64,000 bases of DNA from an uncultured Gammaproteobacteria bacterium. GTDB taxonomy: Bacteria > Pseudomonadota > Gammaproteobacteria > JAADHQ01. Numbering within the stretch: the first letter of the stretch is position 1; the number at the start of each line of letters is the position of its first letter. Both the position numbers and the translations under genes were made by a program. The notes beneath the pieces are model-generated. The model worked only from the letters and a program-made list of their open reading frames with translations. It searched no databases and was not told where the DNA came from. Shown one piece after another: positions 29,581 through 39,228 of this stretch. The DNA is taken from contig CAMYJD010000008.1 in assembly GCA_947258655.1 (NCBI GenBank), positions 1-64,000 on the forward strand. The letters run 5' to 3'.

Positions 29581-30138
29581 ATGGAAATTGGTAGCTGGAT
29601 AGGTATCGGCATCATTGTCGCCCTGATCATCTGGATCATAGGCATCTTCAATAATCTGGTCAGTCTGCGCAACCAGGTCAAGAATGCATGGCGTCAGATC
29701 GATGTGCAGTTAAAACGCCGCCATGATCTGATCCCGAATCTGGTAGAAGTCGTCAAGGATTATATGTCCTATGAGCAGGAGACCCTGGAGAAGGTCATCC
29801 AGGCGCGCAACGGCGCCGTCAATGCCCACAACCCTGAAGAAGCCATTGCTGCGGAAGGTATCCTGACCGGTGCGCTCGGTAAATTATTTGCACTGATGGA
29901 AAACTACCCCGACCTGAAGGCGAATGAGAATGTCAGTCGCCTGATGGAGGAACTAAGCGGCACCGAGAACAAGATCGCCTTTGCGCGCCAGTTCTATAAC
30001 GATAGTGTCATGGCCTTGAACAATGCTGTCGAGAGCTTTCCATCCAATATCGTCGCCAATATATTCTCTTTCAAGCACGCCACTTATTTTGAGGTTCCTG
30101 AAGCAGAAACGGCCACACCAGCAGTCAACCTGCGCTAG
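29581..30138 (+). CDS. lemA: LemA family protein
   Basis: A 185-residue membrane-anchored helical protein. One N-terminal membrane helix (IGIGIIVALIIWIIGIF) is followed by the signature NQVKNAWRQIDVQLKRRHDLIPNLV and a coiled-coil bundle with ARQFYNDSVMALNNAVESFPSNIVA. LemA genes are often paired with membrane M48 proteases, as here (24 bases to the next start); a joint role in membrane protein turnover is inferred, not shown. Confidence 0.93.
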   Translation: MEIGSWIGIGIIVALIIWIIGIFNNLVSLRNQVKNAWRQIDVQLKRRHDLIPNLVEVVKDYMSYEQETLEKVIQARNGAVNAHNPEEAIAAEGILTGALGKLFALMENYPDLKANENVSRLMEELSGTENKIAFARQFYNDSVMALNNAVESFPSNIVANIFSFKHATYFEVPEAETATPAVNLR

Positions 30139-30162
30139 CCAGACGGCCGTTACGACGCTGTC

Positions 30163-31278
30163 ATGCCCCAGCAGACGACCCCCTGCCCGGAATGTGGCAC
30201 CCTCAACCGCAAGGGAAACGCTACCTGCCGCCTGTGCGACGCCCTGCTCAAGCCCGCCGGTAGCGTTGACAAACCTCGCATTCGCAAGAAAATTCTGCGG
30301 CGCACGGACTTCATTGCCGCCAGTCGTGCCAATCAGACGGCAACCCGCAGACTGATCACTCTATTACTGGCTATCGCTGCTGTACTAGGTTACCTGGCAG
30401 GCTGGAGCCTGCAGGTAGGAACGGGGCATAGGCCGCTATCTGCCGACTCGATCTTTTTTTTCAGTTCCTGGGGTATGCTGGCGTCCTTTATCCTGCTTGC
30501 CCTGAGCCTGCTGTGGACATGGTTCGCGTTTAAACGCGGCGATCGTATTGTCATGAAAATAACCGGCGCGCAATTGGCTGATCGTCAGCACGAGGCGCAG
30601 CTATATAACGTTGTTGATGAAATGGCCATCGCTGCCGGCATCAGCACGCCCTCCGTGTATATTATTGAAACCGAGGCGATGAACGCATTTGCAACCGGCA
30701 TGTCACCGACGACCGCCTCACTGGCCGTGACCCGTGGATTGCTGAACAAGCTCAACCGTGAAGAGCTACAGGCCGTTATCGGCCATGAGATGGGCCATGT
30801 CGTCAACTGGGATATACGCTATGCGACCGCAGTAAGCGTTCTGGTTGGACTGATCGTACTGCTCAGCGATGGTTTTTTACGCGGATCCTTATATGGTGGC
30901 GGTCTGGGTCGCGGCAGGGGTGGCCACAAGACAGACAATAGCGCGACTGCAATCCTGTTTATCGTAATGCTGGTATTTGCAATACTCGCCCCGCTGATTG
31001 CCCGTCTGGTGCAAATGGCCGTATCCAGGCAGCGTGAGTTTCTTGCTGATGCGACCAGTGTGCGCCTGACACGAAACACGTATGCCATGATTTCCGCACT
31101 GGAAAAGCTGTCACAGGAAACGGTCCTGTTCGATCGTGCGAATCGTGCTACCCAGCACCTGTTTATCGTCAATCCGCTACGGAATTTCAGCGAAAAAGCC
31201 AGTTCGCTGATGGCAACTCATCCTCCGATCACCAGACGCATACAACGCCTGTACAACCTCGGTGACAAAGACTATTAA
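30163..31278 (+). CDS. M48 (HtpX-like) membrane metalloprotease with N-terminal zinc ribbon
   Basis: A 371-residue protease. Residues 8-25 form a zinc ribbon (C8, C11, C22, C25) not found in E. coli HtpX. Two membrane helices lie at about 65-82 and 103-122, then the catalytic domain with HEMGH (H208, E209, H212) and third zinc ligand E292 in SRQREFLADATSV, with two further helices at about 224-240 and 262-282. It likely degrades misfolded membrane proteins. It lies 24 bases after lemA, forming a lemA-htpX type unit. The ribbon may serve substrate or partner recognition (inference). Confidence 0.9.
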   Translation: MPQQTTPCPECGTLNRKGNATCRLCDALLKPAGSVDKPRIRKKILRRTDFIAASRANQTATRRLITLLLAIAAVLGYLAGWSLQVGTGHRPLSADSIFFFSSWGMLASFILLALSLLWTWFAFKRGDRIVMKITGAQLADRQHEAQLYNVVDEMAIAAGISTPSVYIIETEAMNAFATGMSPTTASLAVTRGLLNKLNREELQAVIGHEMGHVVNWDIRYATAVSVLVGLIVLLSDGFLRGSLYGGGLGRGRGGHKTDNSATAILFIVMLVFAILAPLIARLVQMAVSRQREFLADATSVRLTRNTYAMISALEKLSQETVLFDRANRATQHLFIVNPLRNFSEKASSLMATHPPITRRIQRLYNLGDKDY

Positions 31279-31557
31279 GCCTTATTGTTTAATCATAATC
31301 TTTTTCACCACGAAGACACGAAGAAACAATATTTTTGTTTATGTGCTACTGAATAACCGGCACGCAGGTCTACTGTGTTATCTGGAAAGTCAATAACTTC
31401 AATTGGTAATATAGCAGCATTTGATTTGTGACAGGCTGCGATCGGTTCCTGTGTATGACAGTAGACACAATACTGCTCAAACTATAAAAAACTTCGTGTC
31501 CTTCGTGGTAATACTGTCAATCTAATCGAGTCATGACAAATAACAAGCTTGCTGTTA
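31279..31557. repeat. Intergenic region with inverted CACCACGAAGACACGAAG repeats
   Basis: The gap between the M48 protease and the outer-membrane protein gene is bounded by an 18-base repeat at 31306-31323 and its inverted copy, with one base inserted, at 31492-31509. About 170 bases lie between the arms without a protein-like frame. Both genes point toward this region, so a processing or terminating RNA structure is possible. Confidence 0.7.
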
Positions 31558-32220
31558 TCAGAAACGATACAATACTCCCAACGACATCACCGGATTCCAT
31601 TTCTGTGTCGCAATATCAGATTTCAGGGTACGCGATCCCGACTCGATTTCTGCAGTCAGCGTCGCGCATTGTATTGCTGTCAGCGCGGGCGAGCAGTTTA
31701 CATTCAGGCTGACATCGGGATCACCCTGATAAAGCACACCCAGATCCCAGGCCATCCCCCAGCCGTGTTTTGCCGAGGATACATTACCCCAGCCAATACC
31801 CAGATACGGTGCAGTGGCAGGATAAGCCAGGCCACCGCGTAATGACACCGCATCGTTGACATCAGAGGGGGTCACGTTGATATTACGCGTCGTTGAGAAG
31901 GACCTTGCACCTGGACCGGCCTCATTGTTACTGAAATAGCTGCCGACGGTAAAGCGGAAAGCCCTGCCCCCAGGATACCAATCCAGTAAAAAACCGGCAC
32001 TGTAGAGTTCTCGTGCAACGTCATGGTCAACTGCGCCTGTGGTCACAGGATCCTGATTGTTGAGCATGTTTGAGTTAAATCGCGCGCCATTATGGGCACT
32101 CAGGGATTGCCCCGGATCGGCAGACAGCCCCAGGCGACTGACCCGGCCTGACAGGTACCAGTCATTAGCCGAAAGCGACAACGGCAGTATTGATAGCAAT
32201 ATAATAGACAGCTTTTCCAT
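31558..32220 (-). CDS. Small outer-membrane beta-barrel protein
   Basis: A 220-residue protein with a signal peptide (MEKLSIILLSILPLSLSA) and a mature part of alternating polar/aromatic strands ending in LGVLYRF, a C-terminal phenylalanine typical of BAM substrates. The start at 32220 has GGAG at a good distance. Segments such as FLLDWYPGGRAFRFTVGSYF recall OmpW-like or other eight-stranded barrels, but no specific family is certain. Transport or adhesion role unknown. Confidence 0.75.
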   Translation of the reverse strand: MEKLSIILLSILPLSLSANDWYLSGRVSRLGLSADPGQSLSAHNGARFNSNMLNNQDPVTTGAVDHDVARELYSAGFLLDWYPGGRAFRFTVGSYFSNNEAGPGARSFSTTRNINVTPSDVNDAVSLRGGLAYPATAPYLGIGWGNVSSAKHGWGMAWDLGVLYQGDPDVSLNVNCSPALTAIQCATLTAEIESGSRTLKSDIATQKWNPVMSLGVLYRF

Positions 32221-32325
32221 GCACATACTCCATTTCATCTAAGAAGTGGATACTATTCCGGAACATCGGCAGCAAAGATGAACCCTTTAGCTTGAAATGC
32301 AGAAAAAATTGCTGCGTTTTGCCAT

Positions 32326-32352
32326 AAAAAAAGCGCCATCGGATGATGGCGC
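32326..32352 (-). terminator. Intrinsic terminator of rho
   Basis: On the minus strand GCGCCATC, a four-base loop and GATGGCGC (32352-32333) are followed by seven T (32332-32326). It lies about 40 bases after the rho stop codon. Confidence 0.92.
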
Positions 32353-32394
32353 TACTGTCACGGGCCCGCTTTCAGCGGCAGGGAATGAATCGCA

Positions 32395-33654
32395 CTATCC
32401 ACGCTTCATGGAACTGAAGAATTCCTCATTGGTTTTTGTATCTTTGAGCTTATTCATCAGGAATTCCATCGCGGCAATTTCATCCATCGGATGCAGTATC
32501 TTGCGCAGGATCCAGACCATCTGCAGTTCATCCTGGGCGGTGATCTTTTCTTCGCGGCGTGTGCCCGAGCGGTTGATATTTATTGCCGGGAAGATACGTT
32601 TTTCGGCGATGCGTCTGTCGAGGTGAACCTCCATATTACCGGTACCCTTGAACTCCTCATAAATAACATCGTCCATACGAGAACCGGTATCGATCAATGC
32701 AGTGGCGAGGATGGTAAGGCTGCCGCCCTCCTCGATATTCCTGGCTGCACCAAAAAATCGCTTCGGGCGATGCAGGGCATTGGCGTCGACACCCCCGGTC
32801 AATACCTTTCCAGAAGAAGGAATCACCGTGTTGTAGGCACGCGCAAGACGGGTGATGGAATCCAGCAGTATGACGACATCTTTCTTATGTTCTACCAGAC
32901 GCTTGGCCTTCTCGATGACCATTTCAGCCACCTGAACATGACGGCTGGCGGGTTCATCGAAGGTACTCGAGATCACTTCACCGCGCACGGAACGTTCCAT
33001 TTCTGTCACTTCTTCAGGTCGTTCATCAATCAATAACACGATAAGATGACATTCAGGACAATTGCTCGCGATCGATTGCGCGATACTGGCCAGCATCATG
33101 GTTTTACCCGCCTTGGGCGGGGAAACGATCAGACCACGCTGCCCCTTGCCGACAGGCGATGCCAGGTCAATGATCCTTGATGTGATATCTTCGGAACTGC
33201 CGTTACCGAGCTCCATACGCAGGCGTTCTGTCGGGAACAGCGGTGTCAGGTTCTCGAACAGAATCTTGTTTCGCGCATTATCCGGCGTATCAAAATTAAT
33301 CTCATTGACCTTGAGCAGAGCAAAGTAACGTTCGCCATCCTTGGGGGGGCGTATTTTGCCTGAAACCGTATCACCGGTGCGCAGACTGAAGCGGCGTATC
33401 TGGCTTGGAGATACGTATATATCATCGGGACCAGCAAGGTAGGAGCTGTCGGCCGAACGCAGGAAACCAAAACCGTCCTGCAGGATCTCCAGCACACCAT
33501 CACCGAAAATGTCCTCACCGTTCTTGGCTTGCGCTTTCAGAATGCCGAATATCACATCCTGCTTGCGCGAACGGGCGAGGCCTTCGAGCTTCAGTGAGGC
33601 AGCAATATCGACAAGTTCAGAGGCAGATTTCTTTTTTAATTCAGTAAGATTCAT
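32395..33654 (-). CDS. rho: Transcription termination factor Rho
   Basis: A 419-residue hexameric RNA helicase that ends transcription at Rho-dependent sites. The N-terminus [18 protein letters not shown], the RNA-binding OB fold with DGFGFLRS, the Walker [10 protein letters not shown] (about 179-187), [14 protein letters not shown] and the Q/R-loop region [20 protein letters not shown] are all present. trxA is upstream in the same orientation, separated by a 195-base leader; leaders of rho genes are often autoregulated, which may apply here. Confidence 0.98.
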   Translation of the reverse strand: MNLTELKKKSASELVDIAASLKLEGLARSRKQDVIFGILKAQAKNGEDIFGDGVLEILQDGFGFLRSADSSYLAGPDDIYVSPSQIRRFSLRTGDTVSGKIRPPKDGERYFALLKVNEINFDTPDNARNKILFENLTPLFPTERLRMELGNGSSEDITSRIIDLASPVGKGQRGLIVSPPKAGKTMMLASIAQSIASNCPECHLIVLLIDERPEEVTEMERSVRGEVISSTFDEPASRHVQVAEMVIEKAKRLVEHKKDVVILLDSITRLARAYNTVIPSSGKVLTGGVDANALHRPKRFFGAARNIEEGGSLTILATALIDTGSRMDDVIYEEFKGTGNMEVHLDRRIAEKRIFPAININRSGTRREEKITAQDELQMVWILRKILHPMDEIAAMEFLMNKLKDTKTNEEFFSSMKRG

Positions 33655-33849
33655 GATTAGTAATTCTTAAAGGGGATTGTAAAAACAGGTGGCCACAGGG
33701 GACCAGCATTTATAAATCTAATATCTGGGAGATTCCCGGGTTATTTCTTTCTAAGAGAAGATAGATTTAAAAAGAATTATTCTTGGTATGTAAAGGTAGC
33801 ATGCCTGGGCTTGTACGTCCAGCCTTTTCACGGGCTGGACGCCATTAAT
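33655..33849 (-). promoter_or_regulatory. trxA-rho intergenic leader with hairpin
   Basis: The leader holds a 9-bp stem CGTCCAGCC (33816-33824) / GGCTGGACG (33833-33841) directly after the trxA stop. No T-run follows the stem on the minus strand, so it is more likely a processing or 3'-protecting structure than an intrinsic terminator. The rest is AT-rich up to rho and could contain the rho promoter and an autoregulatory leader. Confidence 0.5.
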
Positions 33850-34176
33850 TTACAGATTACTGTCCAGAAATGCTGTCAATTGTGACTTCGACACGGCGCC
33901 GACCTTGGTTGCCTCTACATTACCAGCCTTGAACAGCATCAGGGTAGGAATCCCGCGGATACCGTATTTAGGCGGTGTCTCGGGATTGTCGTCAATATTC
34001 AGTTTGGCTATTTTAAGCTTACCTGCATATTCTCCGGCAATCTCATCAAGGATGGGAGCAATCATTTTGCAAGGGCCACACCACTCTGCCCAGTAATCCA
34101 CCAGCACAGGCTGATCAGACTTGAGGACTTCATCCTCGAAAGAACCATCAGAAAGGTAAACAATCTGCTCACTCAC
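33850..34176 (-). CDS. trxA: Thioredoxin 1
   Basis: A 108-residue cytoplasmic thiol reductant of classical size, with [16 protein letters not shown] holding the WCGPC active site and the conserved cis-Pro segment RGIPTLMLF. It supplies electrons to reductases and, across the membrane, to DsbD. It is divergent from rhlB and upstream of rho, exactly as in E. coli. Confidence 0.98.
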   Translation of the reverse strand: MSEQIVYLSDGSFEDEVLKSDQPVLVDYWAEWCGPCKMIAPILDEIAGEYAGKLKIAKLNIDDNPETPPKYGIRGIPTLMLFKAGNVEATKVGAVSKSQLTAFLDSNL

Positions 34177-34490
34177 GCCGACTTATCTCCTATTATTTAT
34201 CATTAAGTTATCAAGTTTAAGACATGCAGGTTAAATGACTAGGGACTTCACCCTGCTATAAAACCATCATTTCATTCACAGAATTCTAGACCATTTGAGC
34301 TGAAACTGCGAAAGAAAACAAGCCTTTCGTATCCAGGTATTTAACAATCGTGAAAAAAAAATCGGCTAAAACATACGATTTACACAATAAAACTGTTAAG
34401 ATCAATGTCTTATTGACGAAGTATCATGAATGATATAGGCCCGTGTGTCACTAATACTGGGCGCTTGCTAACAACTGAAACACAAACTAC
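34177..34490. promoter_or_regulatory. Divergent trxA / rhlB promoter region
   Basis: A 314-base AT-rich gap with no protein-like frame or RNA gene. It must contain promoters for both trxA-rho (leftward) and rhlB (rightward). A TTTACA (34379) with TTAAGA 17-18 bases on is a candidate for rhlB, but no box pair is strong enough to call. Confidence 0.4.
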
Positions 34491-35771
34491 ATGTCTGAAG
34501 ATAAGCATTTAACTGATATAACCTTTGACCAATTGGGTCTATGCCAGGAATTACTCAAAGGCATACATGAATCCGGATTCAGCTATTGCACCCCGATCCA
34601 GGCCGAAACCCTGCCTATCGCACTGGCAGACAAGGACATTGCCGGACAGGCGCAAACAGGGACCGGAAAAACAGCCGCTTTTCTGTTGGCGACATTCAAT
34701 CATCTGCTCAAACATGCCGGCGATGATACCAGCACAGGCAATAACCCACGCGCGCTAATTATTGCACCAACGCGTGAACTCGCCATTCAAATACATAAAG
34801 ATGCATGTCAGCTGGGACAATACTGTGATTTCCGTACTGCTGTCGCCTATGGTGGCACCGGCTACGAAGAGCAACGACAGACCATTGCCGACGGCGTGGA
34901 CATTCTGATCGGCACCCCTGGACGTCTGATCGATTATTTCAAGCAAAAGGTATATAACCTGCGTCATATACAGGTCATGGTTGTTGATGAAGCCGACAGA
35001 ATGTTTGACCTGGGTTTCATTAGCGATATTCGCTATCTGTTTCGCAGGATGCCAAGCCCGGAAAAACGCCTGAACCTGCTGTTTTCCGCGACCCTGAATT
35101 TCAAGGTCACGGAGCTGGCCTATGAGCATATGAACCAGCCGCAAATGATCAAGATCGAAGCCGACAAGGTCACCGCAGACAAGGTCAAACAAACAGTCTA
35201 CTATACCGCCAACAGCGAGAAGATCCCGGTACTGATTAACCTGATCAAGTCACATGATGCCAGTCGCAGCATCATCTTTGCCAACACCAAACGTATGGTC
35301 GAAAAAATCTGGGCCAGTCTCGAAGGCAATGATATCAAGGCCGCCATATTGTCCGGCGATGTGCCACAAAAAAAACGCCAGTCACTGCTGAAACGCTTCC
35401 AGGAAGGAGAGCTGCCGATTCTTGTCGCAACGGATGTTGCTGCGCGTGGCCTGCATATATCCGGGGTCAGTCACGTTTTTAACTTTGACCTGCCCCAGGA
35501 TCCGGAAGATTACGTACACCGTATCGGCAGGACGGCGCGCGCAGGCGCAAGCGGTGATGCCATCAGTTTCGCATGTGAGGATTCTGCCTACTCATTACCC
35601 GATATTGAGGAATATATCGGGCACAAAATCGAGCAACAAAGCGTGACCACGGAATTATTGAATGAGATCAGGCCCGCAGTTAAGATAGCGCGCTCTCCAC
35701 GCAACAGGCCCGCAAACTCCCGCCAGGGAAAACCGACAAACAAATCACGCCGTCGACAGCAGCGACACTAA
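34491..35771 (+). CDS. rhlB: DEAD-box RNA helicase RhlB
   Basis: A 426-residue ATP-dependent RNA helicase associated with mRNA decay in gammaproteobacteria. Motifs in order: Q motif FSYCTPIQAETLP, I AQTGTGKT, Ia PTRELAIQ, II VDEADRMFD, III SATL, V ATDVAARGLH, VI HRIGRTARAGA. A basic tail (residues 400-426) can bind RNA. The position opposite trxA-rho identifies it as RhlB rather than another DEAD-box member. A PilZ-like gene starts 10 bases after the stop. Confidence 0.95.
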   Translation: MSEDKHLTDITFDQLGLCQELLKGIHESGFSYCTPIQAETLPIALADKDIAGQAQTGTGKTAAFLLATFNHLLKHAGDDTSTGNNPRALIIAPTRELAIQIHKDACQLGQYCDFRTAVAYGGTGYEEQRQTIADGVDILIGTPGRLIDYFKQKVYNLRHIQVMVVDEADRMFDLGFISDIRYLFRRMPSPEKRLNLLFSATLNFKVTELAYEHMNQPQMIKIEADKVTADKVKQTVYYTANSEKIPVLINLIKSHDASRSIIFANTKRMVEKIWASLEGNDIKAAILSGDVPQKKRQSLLKRFQEGELPILVATDVAARGLHISGVSHVFNFDLPQDPEDYVHRIGRTARAGASGDAISFACEDSAYSLPDIEEYIGHKIEQQSVTTELLNEIRPAVKIARSPRNRPANSRQGKPTNKSRRRQQRH

Positions 35772-35781
35772 CAGCTTCGCT

Positions 35782-37347
35782 ATGAGCACTATGGAAAAGG
35801 TCATTATCAGGACCCCGCCACAGATGGGTTTCCATAATCCCGAGGTCATCACCAATATACGCGAACTGAGAGAATGGCTTGATTCCCTGCCCCTGTTAAA
35901 GCCGGCGCCGACGGTCAAGCAACTGATAGATGCCATTGATGCTAACAATCGTCAACAACTGAACCCGAAAAAACGCCAGCTACTGTTGCATGAGTATCGC
36001 CAGGTGGTCCTGCAGATCAATCCGTCACTGAACCTGAATACCCTCCAACGCCAGTCGCTGACGGAACAGGAACGTGAACAGCTGCAGCTACAGACTACGA
36101 CATTATGTGCTGTTCTGGCAGATGGATATAAAATCATTATCAAGGAGGCACTCGAAGAGGGTATTGCGCACAAGCCAGACATCCTGTTCGAGCCACTTTA
36201 TCTTGCCCTCGAAGCACTATCATTGGCATTACTGAACTGCTTCCGTTCATATAAATCCGCACCCAAAAACCTGTATCAGGATACACACCAGCTTTACATG
36301 CTGGCCGAGCACACTGATTTACTTGAACATGAGATCGAGCCAGACAAGCTGAGCCTGTCCGCCGTGAATATAGGCAATCTGTATAAACAAACAATGATAC
36401 TGGCATATATCGATCCATATCATCTGCCTTCAGGAATTGCAGAAAGACTGTACGAACGACTGTCACGCCTGTCGATGCATTGCAATCTTCTCGACAGGCT
36501 TCCTGCCGCTGATACCGAGAAAGCCTTCATTACAGACCTGTTCTCCGATGAAGCACCAAGGGCGATATACAAGATTCCGCAACCCGCCGCGTTAAAGATG
36601 CCGCGGGTATTCGATCTGCAAGCGATGACCGTCAAGATACAGGCCGAGATAGAAACCCTACAGGAACAGCAAGCTGGACTGTCTGTTGACAACGAGATCA
36701 GCCTGCTAAAGAGACTGTTGCCTGCCGGCAAGGAGGAGCAGACACGCAAAGCTCCACGCATCGACAGCGAACGCTCATGCAAGGTAAGTTTCGGCATTGA
36801 CGCCGTCCATTATTTTCTGAACATTGGCAAACGGGAGCTGGAACAGGTTTTGAATTCCAATGCTGACCGATTTGGCCCACATTTGCTGGAATCGTGGGCG
36901 GTTATCAACGAAAGTCAGGGCGGACTCAGTCTGAGCAGCGAGCACATAACCCGGCACGATGTCAGGGTAGGAGACATCATTGGCCTGTTAAGCGAAAAGA
37001 ATGGCGCAGATGAAAAGCACGGAAGCATCGCGATTATCCGCTGGGTGCGTAACGACAAACAAAACCAGATTAACATAGGCGTTGAATACATCAACGGTAA
37101 CCTGCTGCCGGCGATCTGTCGCTTGATCGATGGACCTGACACCAACAATACCTTCGCCGCCATATTCGTCAGCAGTATGTCCCTGAACGACATGCCGGCC
37201 ACTCTGATAACAGCGAAAAAGGTCTACCAGCGTGGCAGAATAATGGAAGTAACGATTGGCGACCAGCCTTTGCGTATCAAGGCAGGTTATCTTCGTGATG
37301 ACACCTTCACTTTCGACCGTTTCGATTTCACCAGTCTGAACAACTGA
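35782..37347 (+). CDS. Large protein with C-terminal PilZ-like domain (paralogue A)
   Basis: A 521-residue protein of no named family that I can recognise. The first 300 residues are helical and variable, including HQLYMLAEHTDL and the IYKR-like LYKQTMILAYIDPYHLPSGIAERLYERL segment. The last 200 residues have features of a PilZ domain: RKAPRIDSERSCKV, then NESQGGLSL (N-x-S-x-x-G), then VRVGDIIGLLS and IAIIRWVRND. It aligns along its whole length with the protein at 50347, so the two are paralogues. Binding of c-di-GMP is inferred from the motif. It starts 10 bases after rhlB, so is probably cotranscribed with it. Confidence 0.7.
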   Translation: MSTMEKVIIRTPPQMGFHNPEVITNIRELREWLDSLPLLKPAPTVKQLIDAIDANNRQQLNPKKRQLLLHEYRQVVLQINPSLNLNTLQRQSLTEQEREQLQLQTTTLCAVLADGYKIIIKEALEEGIAHKPDILFEPLYLALEALSLALLNCFRSYKSAPKNLYQDTHQLYMLAEHTDLLEHEIEPDKLSLSAVNIGNLYKQTMILAYIDPYHLPSGIAERLYERLSRLSMHCNLLDRLPAADTEKAFITDLFSDEAPRAIYKIPQPAALKMPRVFDLQAMTVKIQAEIETLQEQQAGLSVDNEISLLKRLLPAGKEEQTRKAPRIDSERSCKVSFGIDAVHYFLNIGKRELEQVLNSNADRFGPHLLESWAVINESQGGLSLSSEHITRHDVRVGDIIGLLSEKNGADEKHGSIAIIRWVRNDKQNQINIGVEYINGNLLPAICRLIDGPDTNNTFAAIFVSSMSLNDMPATLITAKKVYQRGRIMEVTIGDQPLRIKAGYLRDDTFTFDRFDFTSLNN

Positions 37348-37384
37348 TTTATTTTTTTACTCCAGGACAGCACAGGAAAGAAAC

Positions 37385-37780
37385 ATGAGCAAGCCGACCT
37401 TACCCGATGTCGAAATAACTGCAGAAAACAAATGCGGTTTCTGCACTGGCTCAAAATGTTGCACCTATTTCACCCAGCAGGTGGAAACACCGCGTTCGAA
37501 ATACGATTTCGAGCATTTATTGTGGCAAATCTCGCATGCAAATACCCAGGTTTATCAGGACGAGGATGGCTGGTATCTGATGTTTCGCTCAACTTGCACG
37601 CACCTGCAGGATGACGGACGTTGCGGCATATACGATACGCGCCCCGAGATATGTCGCGTCTATGACAATGATTTTTGCGAGTATGATGAACCACCCGAGA
37701 AAAACTTCAAACGCTTCTTTGCCGATTATGCTGCCCTGCATGCATACTGCAAGAAACGCTTCAAGAAATGGGAACGCTAG
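37385..37780 (+). CDS. YkgJ-family cysteine-cluster protein
   Basis: A 131-residue protein with many conserved cysteines: CGFCTGSKCCTYF near the N-terminus, STCTHLQDDGRCGIYDTRPEICRVY in the middle and HAYCKKRF at the end. This CxxC(x)nCC / CxxL..GRCxIYxxRPxxC pattern defines the YkgJ (UPF0153) family, thought to bind zinc or an Fe-S cluster; the function is not established. It follows the PilZ-like gene by 37 bases and converges on nudE. Confidence 0.87.
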   Translation: MSKPTLPDVEITAENKCGFCTGSKCCTYFTQQVETPRSKYDFEHLLWQISHANTQVYQDEDGWYLMFRSTCTHLQDDGRCGIYDTRPEICRVYDNDFCEYDEPPEKNFKRFFADYAALHAYCKKRFKKWER

Positions 37781-37875
37781 GCATAACACTTACTTTCAAT
37801 GCATGTCCGTAGCGCGTGGATAATGCGGCCCTGGAAATCCAATAAAACATAATCCCCATCGCATGCGCTATGGGC

Positions 37876-38415
37876 CTATCCCATCAACCTGTCTCTGATC
37901 ATATAAAGCGCGGCAATACTGCGCGCCTCACTGAAATCATCGCGCAACATCAACGCGTCCAGCTCGCGCATGGACCAGGGCACGACTTCGATCTCTTCCG
38001 GTTCATCACCCTGTGCTGGTGATGCATACAAATCTGTGGCAAGGATAACATGCGTAGTATGGCCCAGGTAACCGGGTGCCAGTGTCAGCGAACTGACATG
38101 AACAAGTTTCCGCGATGCATAACCCACTTCCTCCTGAATTTCGCGATTGGCCGCCACCAGGATATCCTCATCTTTTTCGATCTTGCCTTTCGGCAGACCC
38201 AGTTCATAGCGATGCATTCCTGCAGCATACTCGCGAATCAGTAGTACAGTATCCGCGTCCAGCATCGGCACGATCAGCACTGCGCCGCGCTCTGATCCCA
38301 GCAGGCGCTCATATCGTGCTGTTACACCATTGGAAAACTCCAGCTCCAGTTGTTCGATCCTGAACAACCTGCTTTCGGCCACGATTTCGCTATTCAGTAT
38401 TTTTGGTTTCTGCAA
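37876..38415 (-). CDS. nudE: ADP-compound hydrolase NudE
   Basis: A 179-residue Nudix hydrolase that cleaves ADP-ribose, Ap3A and NADH. The Nudix box is GLPKGKIEKDEDILVAANREIQEEVGY in pieces: GLPKGKIEKDE then NREIQEEVGY, with all catalytic glutamates. The C-terminal PEEIEVVPWSM is NudE-like. In E. coli nudE lies near yrfG, and here a yrfG-type gene is about 800 bases away. Confidence 0.93.
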   Translation of the reverse strand: MQKPKILNSEIVAESRLFRIEQLELEFSNGVTARYERLLGSERGAVLIVPMLDADTVLLIREYAAGMHRYELGLPKGKIEKDEDILVAANREIQEEVGYASRKLVHVSSLTLAPGYLGHTTHVILATDLYASPAQGDEPEEIEVVPWSMRELDALMLRDDFSEARSIAALYMIRDRLMG

Positions 38416-38432
38416 GATATTTTCCCGCTTTA

Positions 38433-39113
38433 TTACTGTATTGCCTGCAATTTGAACCTGATCCTGGTCTCCAGTTTGCCTTCAAACCTGGCATCGAAGT
38501 GTATGCCCTGCCCATCTTTATCAATCCTGAAACCTGGTTGCTCTCCTGGCTCTATAGCCACAAAGACAAGATTTGCAGGCAACTTTATATCCATTGATAC
38601 CCGCATAGGAAAATAACCGTCGAGGAATTTTCGCATAAACGGCCCGTTCTTCATCAGGAAGGTGCCGTCTGCCTGTGGCAGCAGGGCACGACTCTCGGCC
38701 TCGACACACAGACTCGCATTGGCACCGATATTTTTCAATTGCACAGATGAGTCCTCCACCCACACCCTGGCGATATTCTTATGACTGGTCAGGCGTAAAT
38801 CACGTATCTTGTTGCGGTTATAGACAATCTGCGCGCTGGGAAATTCATCCAGATGCTGATGACACTGAACGAGACTAACCCAGCCGGTTCGAATGCTATC
38901 CGCACGTACAATCAGGGTATTATGATGATGATGCACCGGCTTGTCCGGAAGCTTTTCAAGAAATTTCAATTGACCTTCATTAATACTATTAAAGATCGCG
39001 TCAGTGTCCTGATCAAACCAGTCCGGATCTTCCGTTTCAGGTTGAGCCAGACATAGACTGCTTTGCAGTACAAATAGTACGATAATACGTGGCCAATTAC
39101 TCATATCAAGCAT
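38433..39113 (-). CDS. Secreted protein of unknown function
   Basis: A 226-residue protein that I do not recognise. The start at 39113 is chosen for its AAAGG ribosome-binding site. It has a signal peptide (WPRIIVLFVLQSSLCLAQ) and an acidic mature N-terminus, a run of four histidines (KPVHHHHNT), two cysteines (VQCHQH and SLCVEA) and a beta-rich C-terminal half with PMRVSMDIKLP. It is 17 bases upstream of nudE in the same direction and divergent from the nucleotidase. Periplasmic location is likely. Confidence 0.65.
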   Translation of the reverse strand: MLDMSNWPRIIVLFVLQSSLCLAQPETEDPDWFDQDTDAIFNSINEGQLKFLEKLPDKPVHHHHNTLIVRADSIRTGWVSLVQCHQHLDEFPSAQIVYNRNKIRDLRLTSHKNIARVWVEDSSVQLKNIGANASLCVEAESRALLPQADGTFLMKNGPFMRKFLDGYFPMRVSMDIKLPANLVFVAIEPGEQPGFRIDKDGQGIHFDARFEGKLETRIRFKLQAIQ

Positions 39114-39228
39114 AGCGAAACCTTTCTTGAAACTGCCTTTAAGTTTTAATCGTTTTGCTACAGATAGCAAGACGTAATTAGACAAAGTAGCACTGGCATT
39201 ATTCCAGTTCCGGGCATACTATGGCACT

